Position numbers and translations under genes: made by a program. DNA of 60,027 nt from a virus, in IMG/VR virus record IMGVR_UViG_3300046665_000292, positions 1-60,027 of that record. One strand, written 5' to 3'. The notes beneath the pieces are model-generated. The model was not told where the DNA came from, ran no database searches, and worked only from the letters and a program-made list of their open reading frames with translations. Shown one piece after another: positions 33,017-40,280 of this stretch (within the stretch, counting starts at the first letter, position 1; each line of letters begins with the position of its first letter).

Positions 33017-33255
33017 TGGCTAGCGACGCCACCATTCCGCATGCCGTCGTCGAACTCATGATTGAACATGAGTTGACGCCGGTTCGTGCGTGGCGCGAGC
33101 ATCTCAAGATCGAAGCCAGCGATATCGCTGGAAGGCTTGGCATCTCGCCGGCGGCCTATGCGCTGTTAGAAGATGATGCAATGCCTGCCCCGGCCTTCGT
33201 GCGTAGTGTGGCGGAAGCGCTCGGCGTCAGTTTCGAGCAAGTGGATCTTTATTAG
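33016..33255 (+). CDS. Third HTH protein of the HicAB module
   Basis: The 79-residue XRE-type HTH protein (WREHLKIEASDIAGRLGISP, AAYALLEDD) shares one base with the hicB stop, so it is translationally coupled. HicB already has its own DNA-binding domain, so a third, separate regulator is notable. It may control the module or phage genes. Confidence 0.7.
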   Translation: MASDATIPHAVVELMIEHELTPVRAWREHLKIEASDIAGRLGISPAAYALLEDDAMPAPAFVRSVAEALGVSFEQVDLY

Positions 33256-33316
33256 TTGCGGCGGGAGTCACCCCAGAGACTTAGTGCGCAGACACCAGGG
33301 CCGCACCCATTGCGCC

Positions 33317-33461
33317 CACCACACGACTGGCGATTGACCGGCCTCGGACCTCTCAGCGGATGCATCCGCGAGCAGGCACCAGCATCAATCGCCATGCGTG
33401 TGGTGACTGGTTACGCCAGTCAAGCGGCGGCACGCTAAGCTTCTCCGCCCGTCACCACACG
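33317..33461. repeat. Nested inverted-repeat region after HicAB
   Basis: Bases 33317-33337 and 33385-33405 are inverted repeats matching at 19 of 21 positions. The intervening loop holds the perfect palindrome GCGGATGCATCCGC (33356-33369). CACCACACG recurs at 33453-33461 and pairs, as GTCACCACACG (33451-33461), with 33397-33407. TGACTGG and CCAGTCA (33404-33422) form another hairpin. No gene is seen from 33256 to 33711. It could be a structured RNA, replication or packaging site, or recombination site. Confidence 0.7.
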
Positions 33462-33711
33462 TATAGGGTTGGTGGCTACCACCGGCCCCAAGGCTATCTG
33501 CACGAGTGGGCCGCAAACGACAAAGCCCGCCGAGGTGGCGGGCTGAATTACGTTCTTTGCAGGCGAACGCCGGCTGTAACGCGGGCGGGGTGTTTCGACT
33601 GCCTCGGGTGATGGTGGCGCCGGGTGGCGCACATTACATGGTGCCGAGGGAACTGTGTTGAGGACTAAAGTTTACGCCTCTTTTTTGAACAGCGCAATAC
33701 TGTTGAGTCTG

Positions 33712-34059
33712 CTAGGTAAAAAGCTCGTTGTCCGGCACGTCATCGCCGAATTTTGCGCGCACCACTTCGCGACAGACTGCCTCCAGAGGTGTTGAGCCCT
33801 CCGACAGTATGCTGTCGTCGGCATCCGCGACAGCCCATCCATTATTGTGTTTGTAGTAGAAGGGACTCACTGCTAACCGATACTTATCGATAAGCGGCCC
33901 GCCCTGCGACCAGTCCACCGAAGGCTGCCAGTAGATGTCGTCGGAGCTCCGCTCTTCCAGCCAAATCGTGCTCGCGCCCGGCTTATAGGTCACGCTCAAA
34001 CCTTCGGCCCGTGCAACCCACAGGTCGAGCTGGACACCCTTGAGTTCGGATACGTTCAC
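33712..34059 (-). CDS. ninX: NinX / DUF2591 family protein
   Basis: The 115-residue protein has LKGVQLDLWVARAEGLS, PSVDWSQGGPLIDKYRL and STPLEAVCREVVRAKFGDDV, the NinX/DUF2591 pattern. NinX genes lie near Q in lambdoid nin regions, as here. Function in phages is not established. It overlaps the upstream small gene by ATGA. Confidence 0.8.
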   Translation of the reverse strand: MNVSELKGVQLDLWVARAEGLSVTYKPGASTIWLEERSSDDIYWQPSVDWSQGGPLIDKYRLAVSPFYYKHNNGWAVADADDSILSEGSTPLEAVCREVVRAKFGDDVPDNELFT

Positions 34060-34265
34060 GATCTTCCTTTCTTGCGCTTGAGGTATGGGTGCGGATTTCC
34101 GTATTTTGGCACAGTGCCAAGTGATGGTGAGCGGTCTACATACTGGCAGTCAGTTATGGCTATTAAGGTCGCTGCACTGTACGCCGTCCCATCAAGGAAC
34201 ACGACCTGACAAGTTTGATCGTCACCACTTCCAAGATCGACCCCGAGATACTGAAGCTCCGACAT
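34056..34265 (-). CDS. Small hypothetical nin-region protein
   Basis: The 69-residue protein (MSELQYLGVDLGSGDDQTCQ) starts at ATG 34265, sharing one base with the upstream stop, and overlaps ninX by ATGA. The short LGVDLGSGDDQT resembles an actin-like phosphate loop start but the rest is too short for that fold. Function unknown. Confidence 0.6.
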   Translation of the reverse strand: MSELQYLGVDLGSGDDQTCQVVFLDGTAYSAATLIAITDCQYVDRSPSLGTVPKYGNPHPYLKRKKGRS

Positions 34266-34813
34266 TACGCGGCCTGCCGCATCTTCGCGCCGGCCCGCGC
34301 GCCGTGCGCTTGGCACAGGCCTTCCAGCTCGCTGATCATGTCCTTGATGCGCTCCACCTCCAGGGCGCATCCCTTTACAGGCTCCTGGCCGGTGCCGCCG
34401 CAGTGCGTGCACGCGCGGCCTGACGCGACCTTCGTGCCATTGCACACCTCGCATTCGCCCCCGAGCCAGTGAGCGAGCGAGTGCAGCGCGATCTTCTTGC
34501 AGATGCCGTGCAGTGCGTTAATGTCCCAGGGATTGACGATCTTGATCCACTTGCGGTCCCTGCCCTTCTGGATTACGGCTTCAGTCCAAACCTTCAGCAG
34601 CACGGCTAGGTTGTGATTGCCCGACTCGAACGTCTTGTGCTGGACCGGGTCTGCGTACTTGGCGCGCGAAAGCATCGAGCCAAACACGACACCCGAGCCG
34701 CCCGACAGGTCCGCAATAGCGGCCGCTGCAAGCACTTCGGTCTGTTTGTGCTGCTCGTCGTCCTGCAGATTCGATGAGTTCAGTGCGTTGAGGTAGCGCT
34801 CGGCGAAGGGCAT
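34265..34813 (-). CDS. Putative Q-type late antiterminator with DnaJ-like zinc motifs
   Basis: The 182-residue protein has a basic helical part and two zinc-ribbon knuckles, CEVCNGTK and CTHCGGTG, as in Q antiterminators of the PF03589 kind. It is coded next to ninX and just upstream of the late operon, with a terminator at 32192-32230 where Q would act. The CxxCxGxG motif alone also fits DnaJ-like proteins, so the call relies on context. AGGAGC precedes the ATG. Confidence 0.5.
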   Translation of the reverse strand: MPFAERYLNALNSSNLQDDEQHKQTEVLAAAAIADLSGGSGVVFGSMLSRAKYADPVQHKTFESGNHNLAVLLKVWTEAVIQKGRDRKWIKIVNPWDINALHGICKKIALHSLAHWLGGECEVCNGTKVASGRACTHCGGTGQEPVKGCALEVERIKDMISELEGLCQAHGARAGAKMRQAA

Positions 34814-34821
34814 GGCTTGCT

Positions 34822-34839
34822 CCTAGTAAAGGTACTAGG
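34822..34839 (-). promoter_or_regulatory. Palindrome overlapping the ribosome site of the Q-like gene
   Basis: CCTAGTA-N4-TACTAGG is a perfect 7-bp hyphenated palindrome whose 3' arm on the message runs directly into the AGGAGC ribosome site, 10 bp before the ATG at 34813. It could hide the ribosome site as an RNA hairpin or serve as an operator. A possible promoter (TTGGCA near 34890, TATGGT near 34863) lies upstream. Confidence 0.5.
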
Positions 34840-34916
34840 AATGTACCAGCTCAACCATATTTTTCTCGCGTGCCCGAACTTTGCCAAAGGGAAATGCGTT
34901 GCGAATACGCGGCACG

Positions 34917-34945
34917 TAAAAAAGGCCCCAAGCATCTGGGGCCTT
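34917..34945 (-). terminator. Terminator after the HigA-like antitoxin
   Basis: AAGGCCCCA (34922-34930) pairs with TGGGGCCTT (34937-34945), followed by six T residues on the minus strand. It separates the toxin-antitoxin operon from the Q-like gene. Confidence 0.85.
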
Positions 34946-35010
34946 AGTAGCAAATTTGATTGAAGAGAAAGGAGTGAATCTACTATTTTTATAGCACTAA
35001 TTATACTTTT

Positions 35011-35379
35011 TTAGCCGCCACTGTCTTCGGCACTTCTAACGTTGGAAATAGGTTGCACTACCAACTGAAGATCCAACGCTTTCAGCACTCTCAAGATCGT
35101 TTCCAATCTTGGTTGACTGCCTGGGCGAAGCGCTTTGTACAGAGACTCGCGCGCGAGGCCCGACCTCGCTGCAATATCCGGCATTCCGTAAGCTTTGCAA
35201 GCATCGCCGAGAGCGCTTGCAATCAAAGTGGGGTCGCCATCAGCAAATGCTTCGCTTAGGTACGCTGCTAGCATCGCTGGCGAGTAGAGATGCTCCGCAA
35301 AGTCGAACGTAGTCAATGGCTCGATTTCCGAACCACTGCGATCGTCACTGTCCAAATCTCGCTCTTGTACTGTCATCAT
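35011..35379 (-). CDS. HigA-like antitoxin (addiction module antidote)
   Basis: The 122-residue protein (start MMTVQERDLDSDDRSG) contains DFAEHLYSPAMLAAYLSEAF and an HTH (MPDIAARSGLARESLYKALR, PRLETILRVLKAL), the antidote protein pattern of HigBA-like modules with Gp49-type toxins. GAGGGAG precedes ATG-ATG. A gap of about 110 bp, including the hairpin GCCGGGG/CCCCGGC (35470-35489), separates it from the toxin, unusual for this TA type, so it may have its own promoter. Confidence 0.82.
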   Translation of the reverse strand: MMTVQERDLDSDDRSGSEIEPLTTFDFAEHLYSPAMLAAYLSEAFADGDPTLIASALGDACKAYGMPDIAARSGLARESLYKALRPGSQPRLETILRVLKALDLQLVVQPISNVRSAEDSGG

Positions 35380-35493
35380 ATCTCCCTCGCTAAGTAGCAC
35401 TACCAGCCATGGTAGCTACCAGTCCACTATCTGCCTGCCTACTTATTTCACTATTGCCGCCGCTAAGTGCCGGGGATCGCTCCCCGGCTTCGA

Positions 35494-35808
35494 CTACCGC
35501 CCGATCTTCCGGGCCAACTCCTTAGCAGCTTCGATGTCCTGTTGCTGCCTGTTCTTCGATCCGCCGGTCAGGAGTATCACGACTTCGTTACCGACCTGTT
35601 TGTAGTAGATTCTCCAACCGGGTCCGTAATCTATCTTCAACTCCATCACCCCTTCGCCTACTGATTTTGCTTTTCCGGGGTTTCCAGCTGCCAGCTTCTT
35701 AATACTGATTAGAAGCTTGGCTTTTGTTACCGCATCCTTGATCTCATCGAAGAACTTCCTGAATCTTGGATGCTGCTTGATTTCCGTCTTCGCCTCCTTT
35801 CTCTTCAA
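35494..35808 (-). CDS. HigB/Gp49-like RelE-fold toxin, non-standard start
   Basis: The protein shows GNPGKAKSVGEGVMELKI, GPGWRIYYKQVG and VVILLTGGSKNRQQQDIEAA, the Gp49-type killer pattern of RelE-fold mRNA interferases. No ATG or GTG is available. TTG at 35808 opens the frame but has no ribosome site. An AAAGGAGG at 35800-35793 is instead perfectly spaced for ACG at 35787-35785, and the following EIKQ matches the usual beginning MxEIKQ of the family. The original ATG may have mutated to ACG, lowering toxin expression. Confidence 0.78.
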   Translation of the reverse strand: MKRKEAKTEIKQHPRFRKFFDEIKDAVTKAKLLISIKKLAAGNPGKAKSVGEGVMELKIDYGPGWRIYYKQVGNEVVILLTGGSKNRQQQDIEAAKELARKIGR

Positions 35809-35836
35809 TCTGGTTTTGCTGAACCAGTGAAGCCAT

Positions 35837-35887
35837 TGTAATCGAGTGATTACAGGGCGTCAAGTCCTTTGTGATCGAATGATTACA
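35837..35887. promoter_or_regulatory. Twin palindromic operators of the HigBA-like module
   Basis: TGTAATC-GAGT-GATTACA (35837-35854) is a perfect palindrome and TGTGATC-GAAT-GATTACA (35870-35887) has one mismatch. They lie 33 bp apart, about three helical turns, between the divergent toxin and cyclase-like genes. They are probably bound by the HigA-like antitoxin. A -35 TTACAT (35883) and -10 TACGAT (35905) for the plus-strand gene overlap the second site. Confidence 0.75.
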
Positions 35888-35934
35888 TTTCTTCAGGGTC
35901 ATGCTACGATGGTGGCTTGCAACCTGGGGACAAA

Positions 35935-36735
35935 ATGTTGACGATGTACGAACAAAGAGCAGTCTTATTCCTGGATATTCTTGGCTTCTCTCAGCTGGTA
36001 AGAGATGGCAACGAGCAAAAGTTGCTAACCGCCCTCCAACACCTACAAGGTCGTGCCCTCCAAGCTCGAAAGATCGGGAAGTTGGACTTCACCTCTTTCT
36101 CAGACTGCATTGTCGTCTCGGCTCCCGTGGGTAACGGATCCGGCATACCGCAGTTGATCTACTACGCTCAATTTCTCGCCCTCGACCTGTTATCGAGGGG
36201 ATTGCTGACTCGAGGCGCGCTAACGGTAGGTCCGTTGTTTCACGAGCATGGAATCGTAATGGGGCCCGCTTTGGTAGAAGCCTATGAGCTCGAGAGCAAA
36301 AAGGCTCTCTACCCGCGCATTCTCGTCACATCCAGTTTTATCGCCAAGACAGTTGATGTGATGCAAAACCTGTCTGGCGGAACGATCGCCGACGGATTGA
36401 CATTCTTTAGACAAGATTTTGACGGCTCTTATCATGTAGATATTTTTTCTGAAGACGCTAGCGCACCCGAGGCATACTGGGGCGACGCTGACGAGCGCGA
36501 CGATGCTTGGCCCACAGCTTTTCGCGATGCGCTTTTAACTTACATCGAGCGCATTTACGTCACGACCCCGCCGGCTATTGCGGCCGAAAAGTACGCTTGG
36601 CTCGCGAACTACTTTTTCGAGTCTTGCGAAAAGAATCTTTGGCCACTGCCTGACAACTTGCCGGTTCAGTCACATAAACGTATTCGCCATGAGCAAGATT
36701 TGCGGGATCAAGCTGCTTTAGACCAACAAGAATAG
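35935..36735 (+). CDS. Class III nucleotidyl-cyclase-like protein
   Basis: The 266-residue protein has the layout of a widespread, poorly studied family related to class III cyclases: AVLFLDILGFSQLV with Asp14, FTSFSDCIVVS with Asp57 (the two metal-binding positions), LLTRGALTVGPLF and GPALVEAYELESKKALYPRI. It is a single domain with no membrane part. Pycsar cyclases belong to the class III fold, but no PycTM or PycTIR effector gene is next to it. It is divergent from the HigBA-like pair and may share its operators. Catalytic activity is not proven by sequence; GGGGAC precedes the ATG. Confidence 0.65.
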   Translation: MLTMYEQRAVLFLDILGFSQLVRDGNEQKLLTALQHLQGRALQARKIGKLDFTSFSDCIVVSAPVGNGSGIPQLIYYAQFLALDLLSRGLLTRGALTVGPLFHEHGIVMGPALVEAYELESKKALYPRILVTSSFIAKTVDVMQNLSGGTIADGLTFFRQDFDGSYHVDIFSEDASAPEAYWGDADERDDAWPTAFRDALLTYIERIYVTTPPAIAAEKYAWLANYFFESCEKNLWPLPDNLPVQSHKRIRHEQDLRDQAALDQQE

Positions 36736-36744
36736 ATCGCCAAA

Positions 36745-37089
36745 CTAAAACTCCTCTGCCGCCCAACCGCCGCCTTCCTTTTTGGCTTTTGCGCGCACTG
36801 CTACAAAGCGCAATGGATACAGGTCGGCTGCGATCTTAATCTTCGCCCGCGCGTCGTCCTGCCAGTAGCCTTTGACCTCGTGCATCTCCAGCGCCCCGCT
36901 TTCGAGCATCACAGCGAAGTCCGGCGTGTAGAACGTGTTATCTGCCAGCCGGAACTTCATCCCTTCGAACTTGAACCAGGCGACCTCGCCGGCGTGCTGG
37001 CGCTGGGCCAACGTCGCGGCGTAGGCCTGCTCGGTCTTGTTCATGGCGCCGACTTTGAGCCGGCCCAGCGCTTGCAACCCTCGCTTCAT
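36745..37089 (-). CDS. DUF1064 PD-(D/E)XK nuclease
   Basis: The 114-residue protein has KTEQAYAATLAQRQ, TFYTPDFAVMLESGALEMHEVKGYW in two blocks and DARAKIKIAADLYP, with the nuclease residues E, D (TPDF) and ExK (EVKG). DUF1064 proteins are phage endonucleases thought to replace RusA-like resolvases. It is the last gene of the early minus operon and overlaps its neighbour by ATGA. Confidence 0.85.
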   Translation of the reverse strand: MKRGLQALGRLKVGAMNKTEQAYAATLAQRQHAGEVAWFKFEGMKFRLADNTFYTPDFAVMLESGALEMHEVKGYWQDDARAKIKIAADLYPLRFVAVRAKAKKEGGGWAAEEF

Positions 37090-37424
37090 CCGCGCGCCTC
37101 CAGCTCCGCAATCGCAGCATCGACGATCAGGCGGCGGACGTTGGCGGCCTGACTCTCGCCTGCCTGAGGGTCTCGCACCAGGTCGCAACCCAGCCTCGCC
37201 GTCCCCATCACCGCCCGATGCCGCCACATCCTGGCCCGCGTGATGAACTCCACCATCAGCGGCCCGCAGGCGTTCCAGTCGTTGACCCAGTCCGGCACCT
37301 TTGCCTGATCGCGCGAAGGCGGGTTGCCTCCCGGCGGCATGCCAAGCAGGGCGCCACCGACGTCAAAGATCTCCGTCCAGCCCAGCAGCTCGGCCAGACG
37401 GCGGTTTGCGTCCATTCCAGTCAT
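37086..37424 (-). CDS. Phage ABA-sandwich-like hypothetical protein
   Basis: The 112-residue protein (MTGMDANRRLAELLGWTEIF) has DWVNDWNACGPLMVEFITRA, resembling the phage ABA sandwich domain group. ATGA overlap on both sides supports coding. Function unknown. Confidence 0.65.
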   Translation of the reverse strand: MTGMDANRRLAELLGWTEIFDVGGALLGMPPGGNPPSRDQAKVPDWVNDWNACGPLMVEFITRARMWRHRAVMGTARLGCDLVRDPQAGESQAANVRRLIVDAAIAELEARG

Positions 37425-37669
37425 CCCTTTTGCTCCTGTTGTGTTTCCGCTTCCTGCTTCTCGATCCACGCGAGTCGCTCCGTGATCTTGGCCCCCAGCG
37501 CGAACCGGACGCAGGCCTTTCGGCCCCATGGAACGAATGGGTTGATCAGCGCGGTCAGGTCCTTGTCGTACCCCATGCATCGGCCCAGCCCTATTGCCGC
37601 ATGCTGCGGGAAGTCTTTCATCTTGAAGTGCTTGCACATGGCGCAGATTTCTTCGATCTTGCCCGTCAT
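37421..37669 (-). CDS. Small Cys-rich phage protein
   Basis: The 82-residue protein has CAMCKHFKMKDF, GRCMGYDKD and ACVRFALG, four or five Cys that could bind zinc or a cluster, and an acidic coiled end. It is packed by ATGA between the ABA-like and P-like genes. Function unknown. Confidence 0.65.
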   Translation of the reverse strand: MTGKIEEICAMCKHFKMKDFPQHAAIGLGRCMGYDKDLTALINPFVPWGRKACVRFALGAKITERLAWIEKQEAETQQEQKG

Positions 37670-38400
37670 GCGGCCCTCTGCTGGTATTGGTCGACTATCT
37701 GCTGCGTCCGGAGCTGGTAGATCCTGTCCGCCTGATCCTGGCGCTCGATCTCGACCAGAGCGCGTAGCTCCCGCTCGTCTTCCATGGCCTTAAGCATTTG
37801 CCTGACCTTGTCCAGCTGAGCACGCGCTGACGTATCCGGCGTCGGATCGCCGGCAGGCCCTTCAAGCAGAAGTGCCGCCGCTGATCCCGCCAACTGCCCG
37901 GCCGCTGTCGCCGCCCTAATCGCTCGGGCCTGCTCCGCCGAATCCCAGCCGAGCGACGCGACCCATTCAGCAGGCCGCCGAATCGCCCGAGCCTCGGTCA
38001 CGAGGCGCACGTAGGCTTCGAGGAACGGCTTGCGCGCGCTGATCGCACCGCTGGAGTCGAGAACCGGGCGGCAGATCGCGAACGCCGCGGCGATCTCTTG
38101 TGTCCACACGACCGTGCTCGCTTCGTCGGTACTGCGCAGAGCAATCGCCCAAGCTTCCTCGGCGCCTGGACGCCCGTCCATCAGGAGGCAGCGCTTGTAA
38201 ATGCTGTTCGGGACTGGCGCGAAGGTGTCGTTCTCCTCCCGGTAGGCACTGAAAGCCAAGGCGACAATCCGAAGCGGGAATTCCTGCAGCTGCCGCCACC
38301 AGGCATCAAGCACCGCCCTATCGTGCAGTGGCTTCCCGTAGGCGAGCATGATTTCAGTGAGGCGCTCGAGGAAAGCGGCCTTTTGACTGTCTTCCATCAT
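37666..38400 (-). CDS. Putative helicase-loader-position replication protein
   Basis: The 244-residue protein (FLERLTEIMLAYGKPLHDRA, WWRQLQEFPLRIVALAFSAY, APVPNSIYKRCLLMDG) belongs to a phage family found directly behind O-like initiators, the place of lambda P. An ATPase motif is not seen, so a P-like loader rather than a DnaC-type ATPase is likely. Role is inferred from position. Confidence 0.55.
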   Translation of the reverse strand: MMEDSQKAAFLERLTEIMLAYGKPLHDRAVLDAWWRQLQEFPLRIVALAFSAYREENDTFAPVPNSIYKRCLLMDGRPGAEEAWAIALRSTDEASTVVWTQEIAAAFAICRPVLDSSGAISARKPFLEAYVRLVTEARAIRRPAEWVASLGWDSAEQARAIRAATAAGQLAGSAAALLLEGPAGDPTPDTSARAQLDKVRQMLKAMEDERELRALVEIERQDQADRIYQLRTQQIVDQYQQRAA

Positions 38401-38918
38401 GCCTCCAGCAGGTAGCTCGATGCCTGGGCCAGCCGATCGCCCAAGAACTCGGCCTGCAACCGTGCATTCCGATCCTCGACACTCTCACGCCTCGCGGCCT
38501 TGGGCGCTTGGTCGCGTAACAGGGTGAGTCGGTCCCATTGCTCACGCAGGGTTTTCGGACACAGGATGTTCGTGCACCAAAAGTCATGCTTGTGTGCCCA
38601 CAAGAACAGTTCGCAGATTTCCTTTCGCTCGCGTCCGTCCTGTTCCCGCATGATCCGAATGTCGTTGCACCACGTGTCGATGTTCGGCCGCTTCATCTTC
38701 GGCGCCGTGCGGTCCCTGACCTTTAGGAGCCATTCGGCGCAGATCGTGTCGTCAGGGTCGACCGGTGGCCTCTTCCGCTTTGCGCGCTTCTTAGGCGCGC
38801 TAATTGTGACGACCATCACAGGATCGAGCAGTTTTAGCAGGATCTCGGACTTGACCGTCACCTCTGGAGCAGACTGGGCTTGCTCGCGCAAAGCATCAAG
38901 GGTCGAGAGGTCACACAT
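38397..38918 (-). CDS. O-like replication protein
   Basis: The 173-residue protein (MCDLSTLDALREQAQSAPEV) has a basic linker and a C-terminal block RPNIDTWCNDIRIMREQDGR, FLWAHKHDFWCTNILCPKTL, REQWDRLTLLR that matches the end of phage replication-O proteins. The usual N-terminal winged helix is missing, replaced by a short helical region. It may act with host DnaB. Confidence 0.6.
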   Translation of the reverse strand: MCDLSTLDALREQAQSAPEVTVKSEILLKLLDPVMVVTISAPKKRAKRKRPPVDPDDTICAEWLLKVRDRTAPKMKRPNIDTWCNDIRIMREQDGRERKEICELFLWAHKHDFWCTNILCPKTLREQWDRLTLLRDQAPKAARRESVEDRNARLQAEFLGDRLAQASSYLLEA

Positions 38919-39483
38919 GGGCGCCCTCCCCGCTCTCGGCCCTACCGTCGTATATGGGGCGCGGGAGCCCGTGATTTGGATCGTACCCATATTCCAACTC
39001 AGCCGACTTCCTCACAGCGATCGCCTCCCCAAGACTCTTCCGATACCCAAGGTATATTCGGCGGCCGTTCGCGTTGATTCGGATGGCCCATTGACGCGAC
39101 TTTTTGTGCCAAGACACCCCCATTTGGCCACTTGTATTGCTTTTCCTCAGGCGCTGATTTTTTGAGTTGCGCTCGTTTGTGGAAGCACGGAGATTCGCCC
39201 ATCTGTTGTCAAGGCCATTTCCATTTTCATGGTCGACCTGCTCTGGCGCCTCGCCCGTCATATAGATAAAGGCCAGCCGATGCGCAGAGTGGGACACCCC
39301 GAATACGCTAAACGATCTGTATGCCTTTCCGCAGTTATTGCGACGAATTGAGCCCTTAATCTCCCCTGCCGGCCCCTGCGACGATGTCGCATGCAACCGT
39401 GTAAATACTCCAGTGTCAGGATCGTATGCGATGACACTACGAAGCTGCTCACGTGTCGGAAGTTCAATGCGATTATTGGACAT
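38911..39483 (-). CDS. HNH homing endonuclease with AP2 domain
   Basis: The 190-residue protein has an HNH_3 core (SAHRLAFIYMTGEAPEQVDH, NGLDNRWANLRAST) and an AP2-type DNA-binding part (GQMGVSWHKKSRQWAIRI, GRRIYLGYRKSLGEAIAV). This is the layout of free-standing homing endonucleases that spread between phages. It has squeezed into the replication operon with 7- and 11-bp overlaps to its neighbours. Confidence 0.88.
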   Translation of the reverse strand: MSNNRIELPTREQLRSVIAYDPDTGVFTRLHATSSQGPAGEIKGSIRRNNCGKAYRSFSVFGVSHSAHRLAFIYMTGEAPEQVDHENGNGLDNRWANLRASTNERNSKNQRLRKSNTSGQMGVSWHKKSRQWAIRINANGRRIYLGYRKSLGEAIAVRKSAELEYGYDPNHGLPRPIYDGRAESGEGAHV

Positions 39484-40255
39484 TCGAACCTCCTCCCTCG
39501 CGGCGCTTCAATTGCCATTTGGCCCATTCACCTGCAATCCAAGTTGTGCCTTTGGCCGTAAAGCGCGCTGCACTGTAGGCATGCCCATTCGCCTGCGCAG
39601 TTCCGGTCTTGACGCAGAAGCGTCCCGCGTCGATGTGCTGGCCATAAGGTGTCAGTGCGCCGGCGAGTCGGTACATGATCCGTTCCTCGATGAGGAACTC
39701 ACGGAACTGGCTCTCGTTGGCATGCAGGATCTTCGCCACTTCACGAAAGCCTTTGGTGCCGGTAGAGTCGGCGTAGCGCTGGACGAACTCGACCGACGGT
39801 GCCGCCTCTGCGAGTTGCGCCGCTTGTGCCTCGATCGTCTCTTGCTGGTCGGCTGCGAGGCGAAGCGCCTCAGCGAACGTCCGTGGGAGCGCCGGCGCGG
39901 TCGAATACGAACCGGTTTGGCGGATCGCTGGCAGCACCTCGGACGTGATCCACTTCTTGAATGCTCGTGCCTCCGGCTTTCGGCTTGTCAGCACCAGGCT
40001 GTATAGACCGGATTCGTTGATCGTTGCCATTTGCTGGGCGCCGCCAAGGGTTTGCACAGTACGCAACCCCTTTTCATCATCATCAAGGCGGCGGGTTTGC
40101 TCGACGCCCCCACCCAATACCGCGCACACGTCAGCCGCCACGAACCACGGCACTCCGTGGTCATCGGTGACAATGCGGATCTGCACGCCGTCGAACTGGA
40201 ACGGCATCGGGCCGGCGCCGCTCGTAGTATTTTGCAAACTCAGAATGCTACCCAT
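39473..40255 (-). CDS. Phage antirepressor, BRO-N plus KilAC
   Basis: The 260-residue protein has an N-terminal BRO/Ant domain (IVTDDHGVPWFVAADVCAVL, SGLYSLVLTSRKPEARAFKK, WITSEVLPAIRQTGSY) and a C-terminal KilAC domain (EFVQRYADSTGTKGFREVAK). Antirepressors counter the CI repressor or act on replication. AGGAGAATT precedes the ATG at 40255. Confidence 0.87.
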   Translation of the reverse strand: MGSILSLQNTTSGAGPMPFQFDGVQIRIVTDDHGVPWFVAADVCAVLGGGVEQTRRLDDDEKGLRTVQTLGGAQQMATINESGLYSLVLTSRKPEARAFKKWITSEVLPAIRQTGSYSTAPALPRTFAEALRLAADQQETIEAQAAQLAEAAPSVEFVQRYADSTGTKGFREVAKILHANESQFREFLIEERIMYRLAGALTPYGQHIDAGRFCVKTGTAQANGHAYSAARFTAKGTTWIAGEWAKWQLKRREGGGSNVQ

Positions 40256-40280
40256 TTCGAATTCTCCTAAAAGCGCCGCT

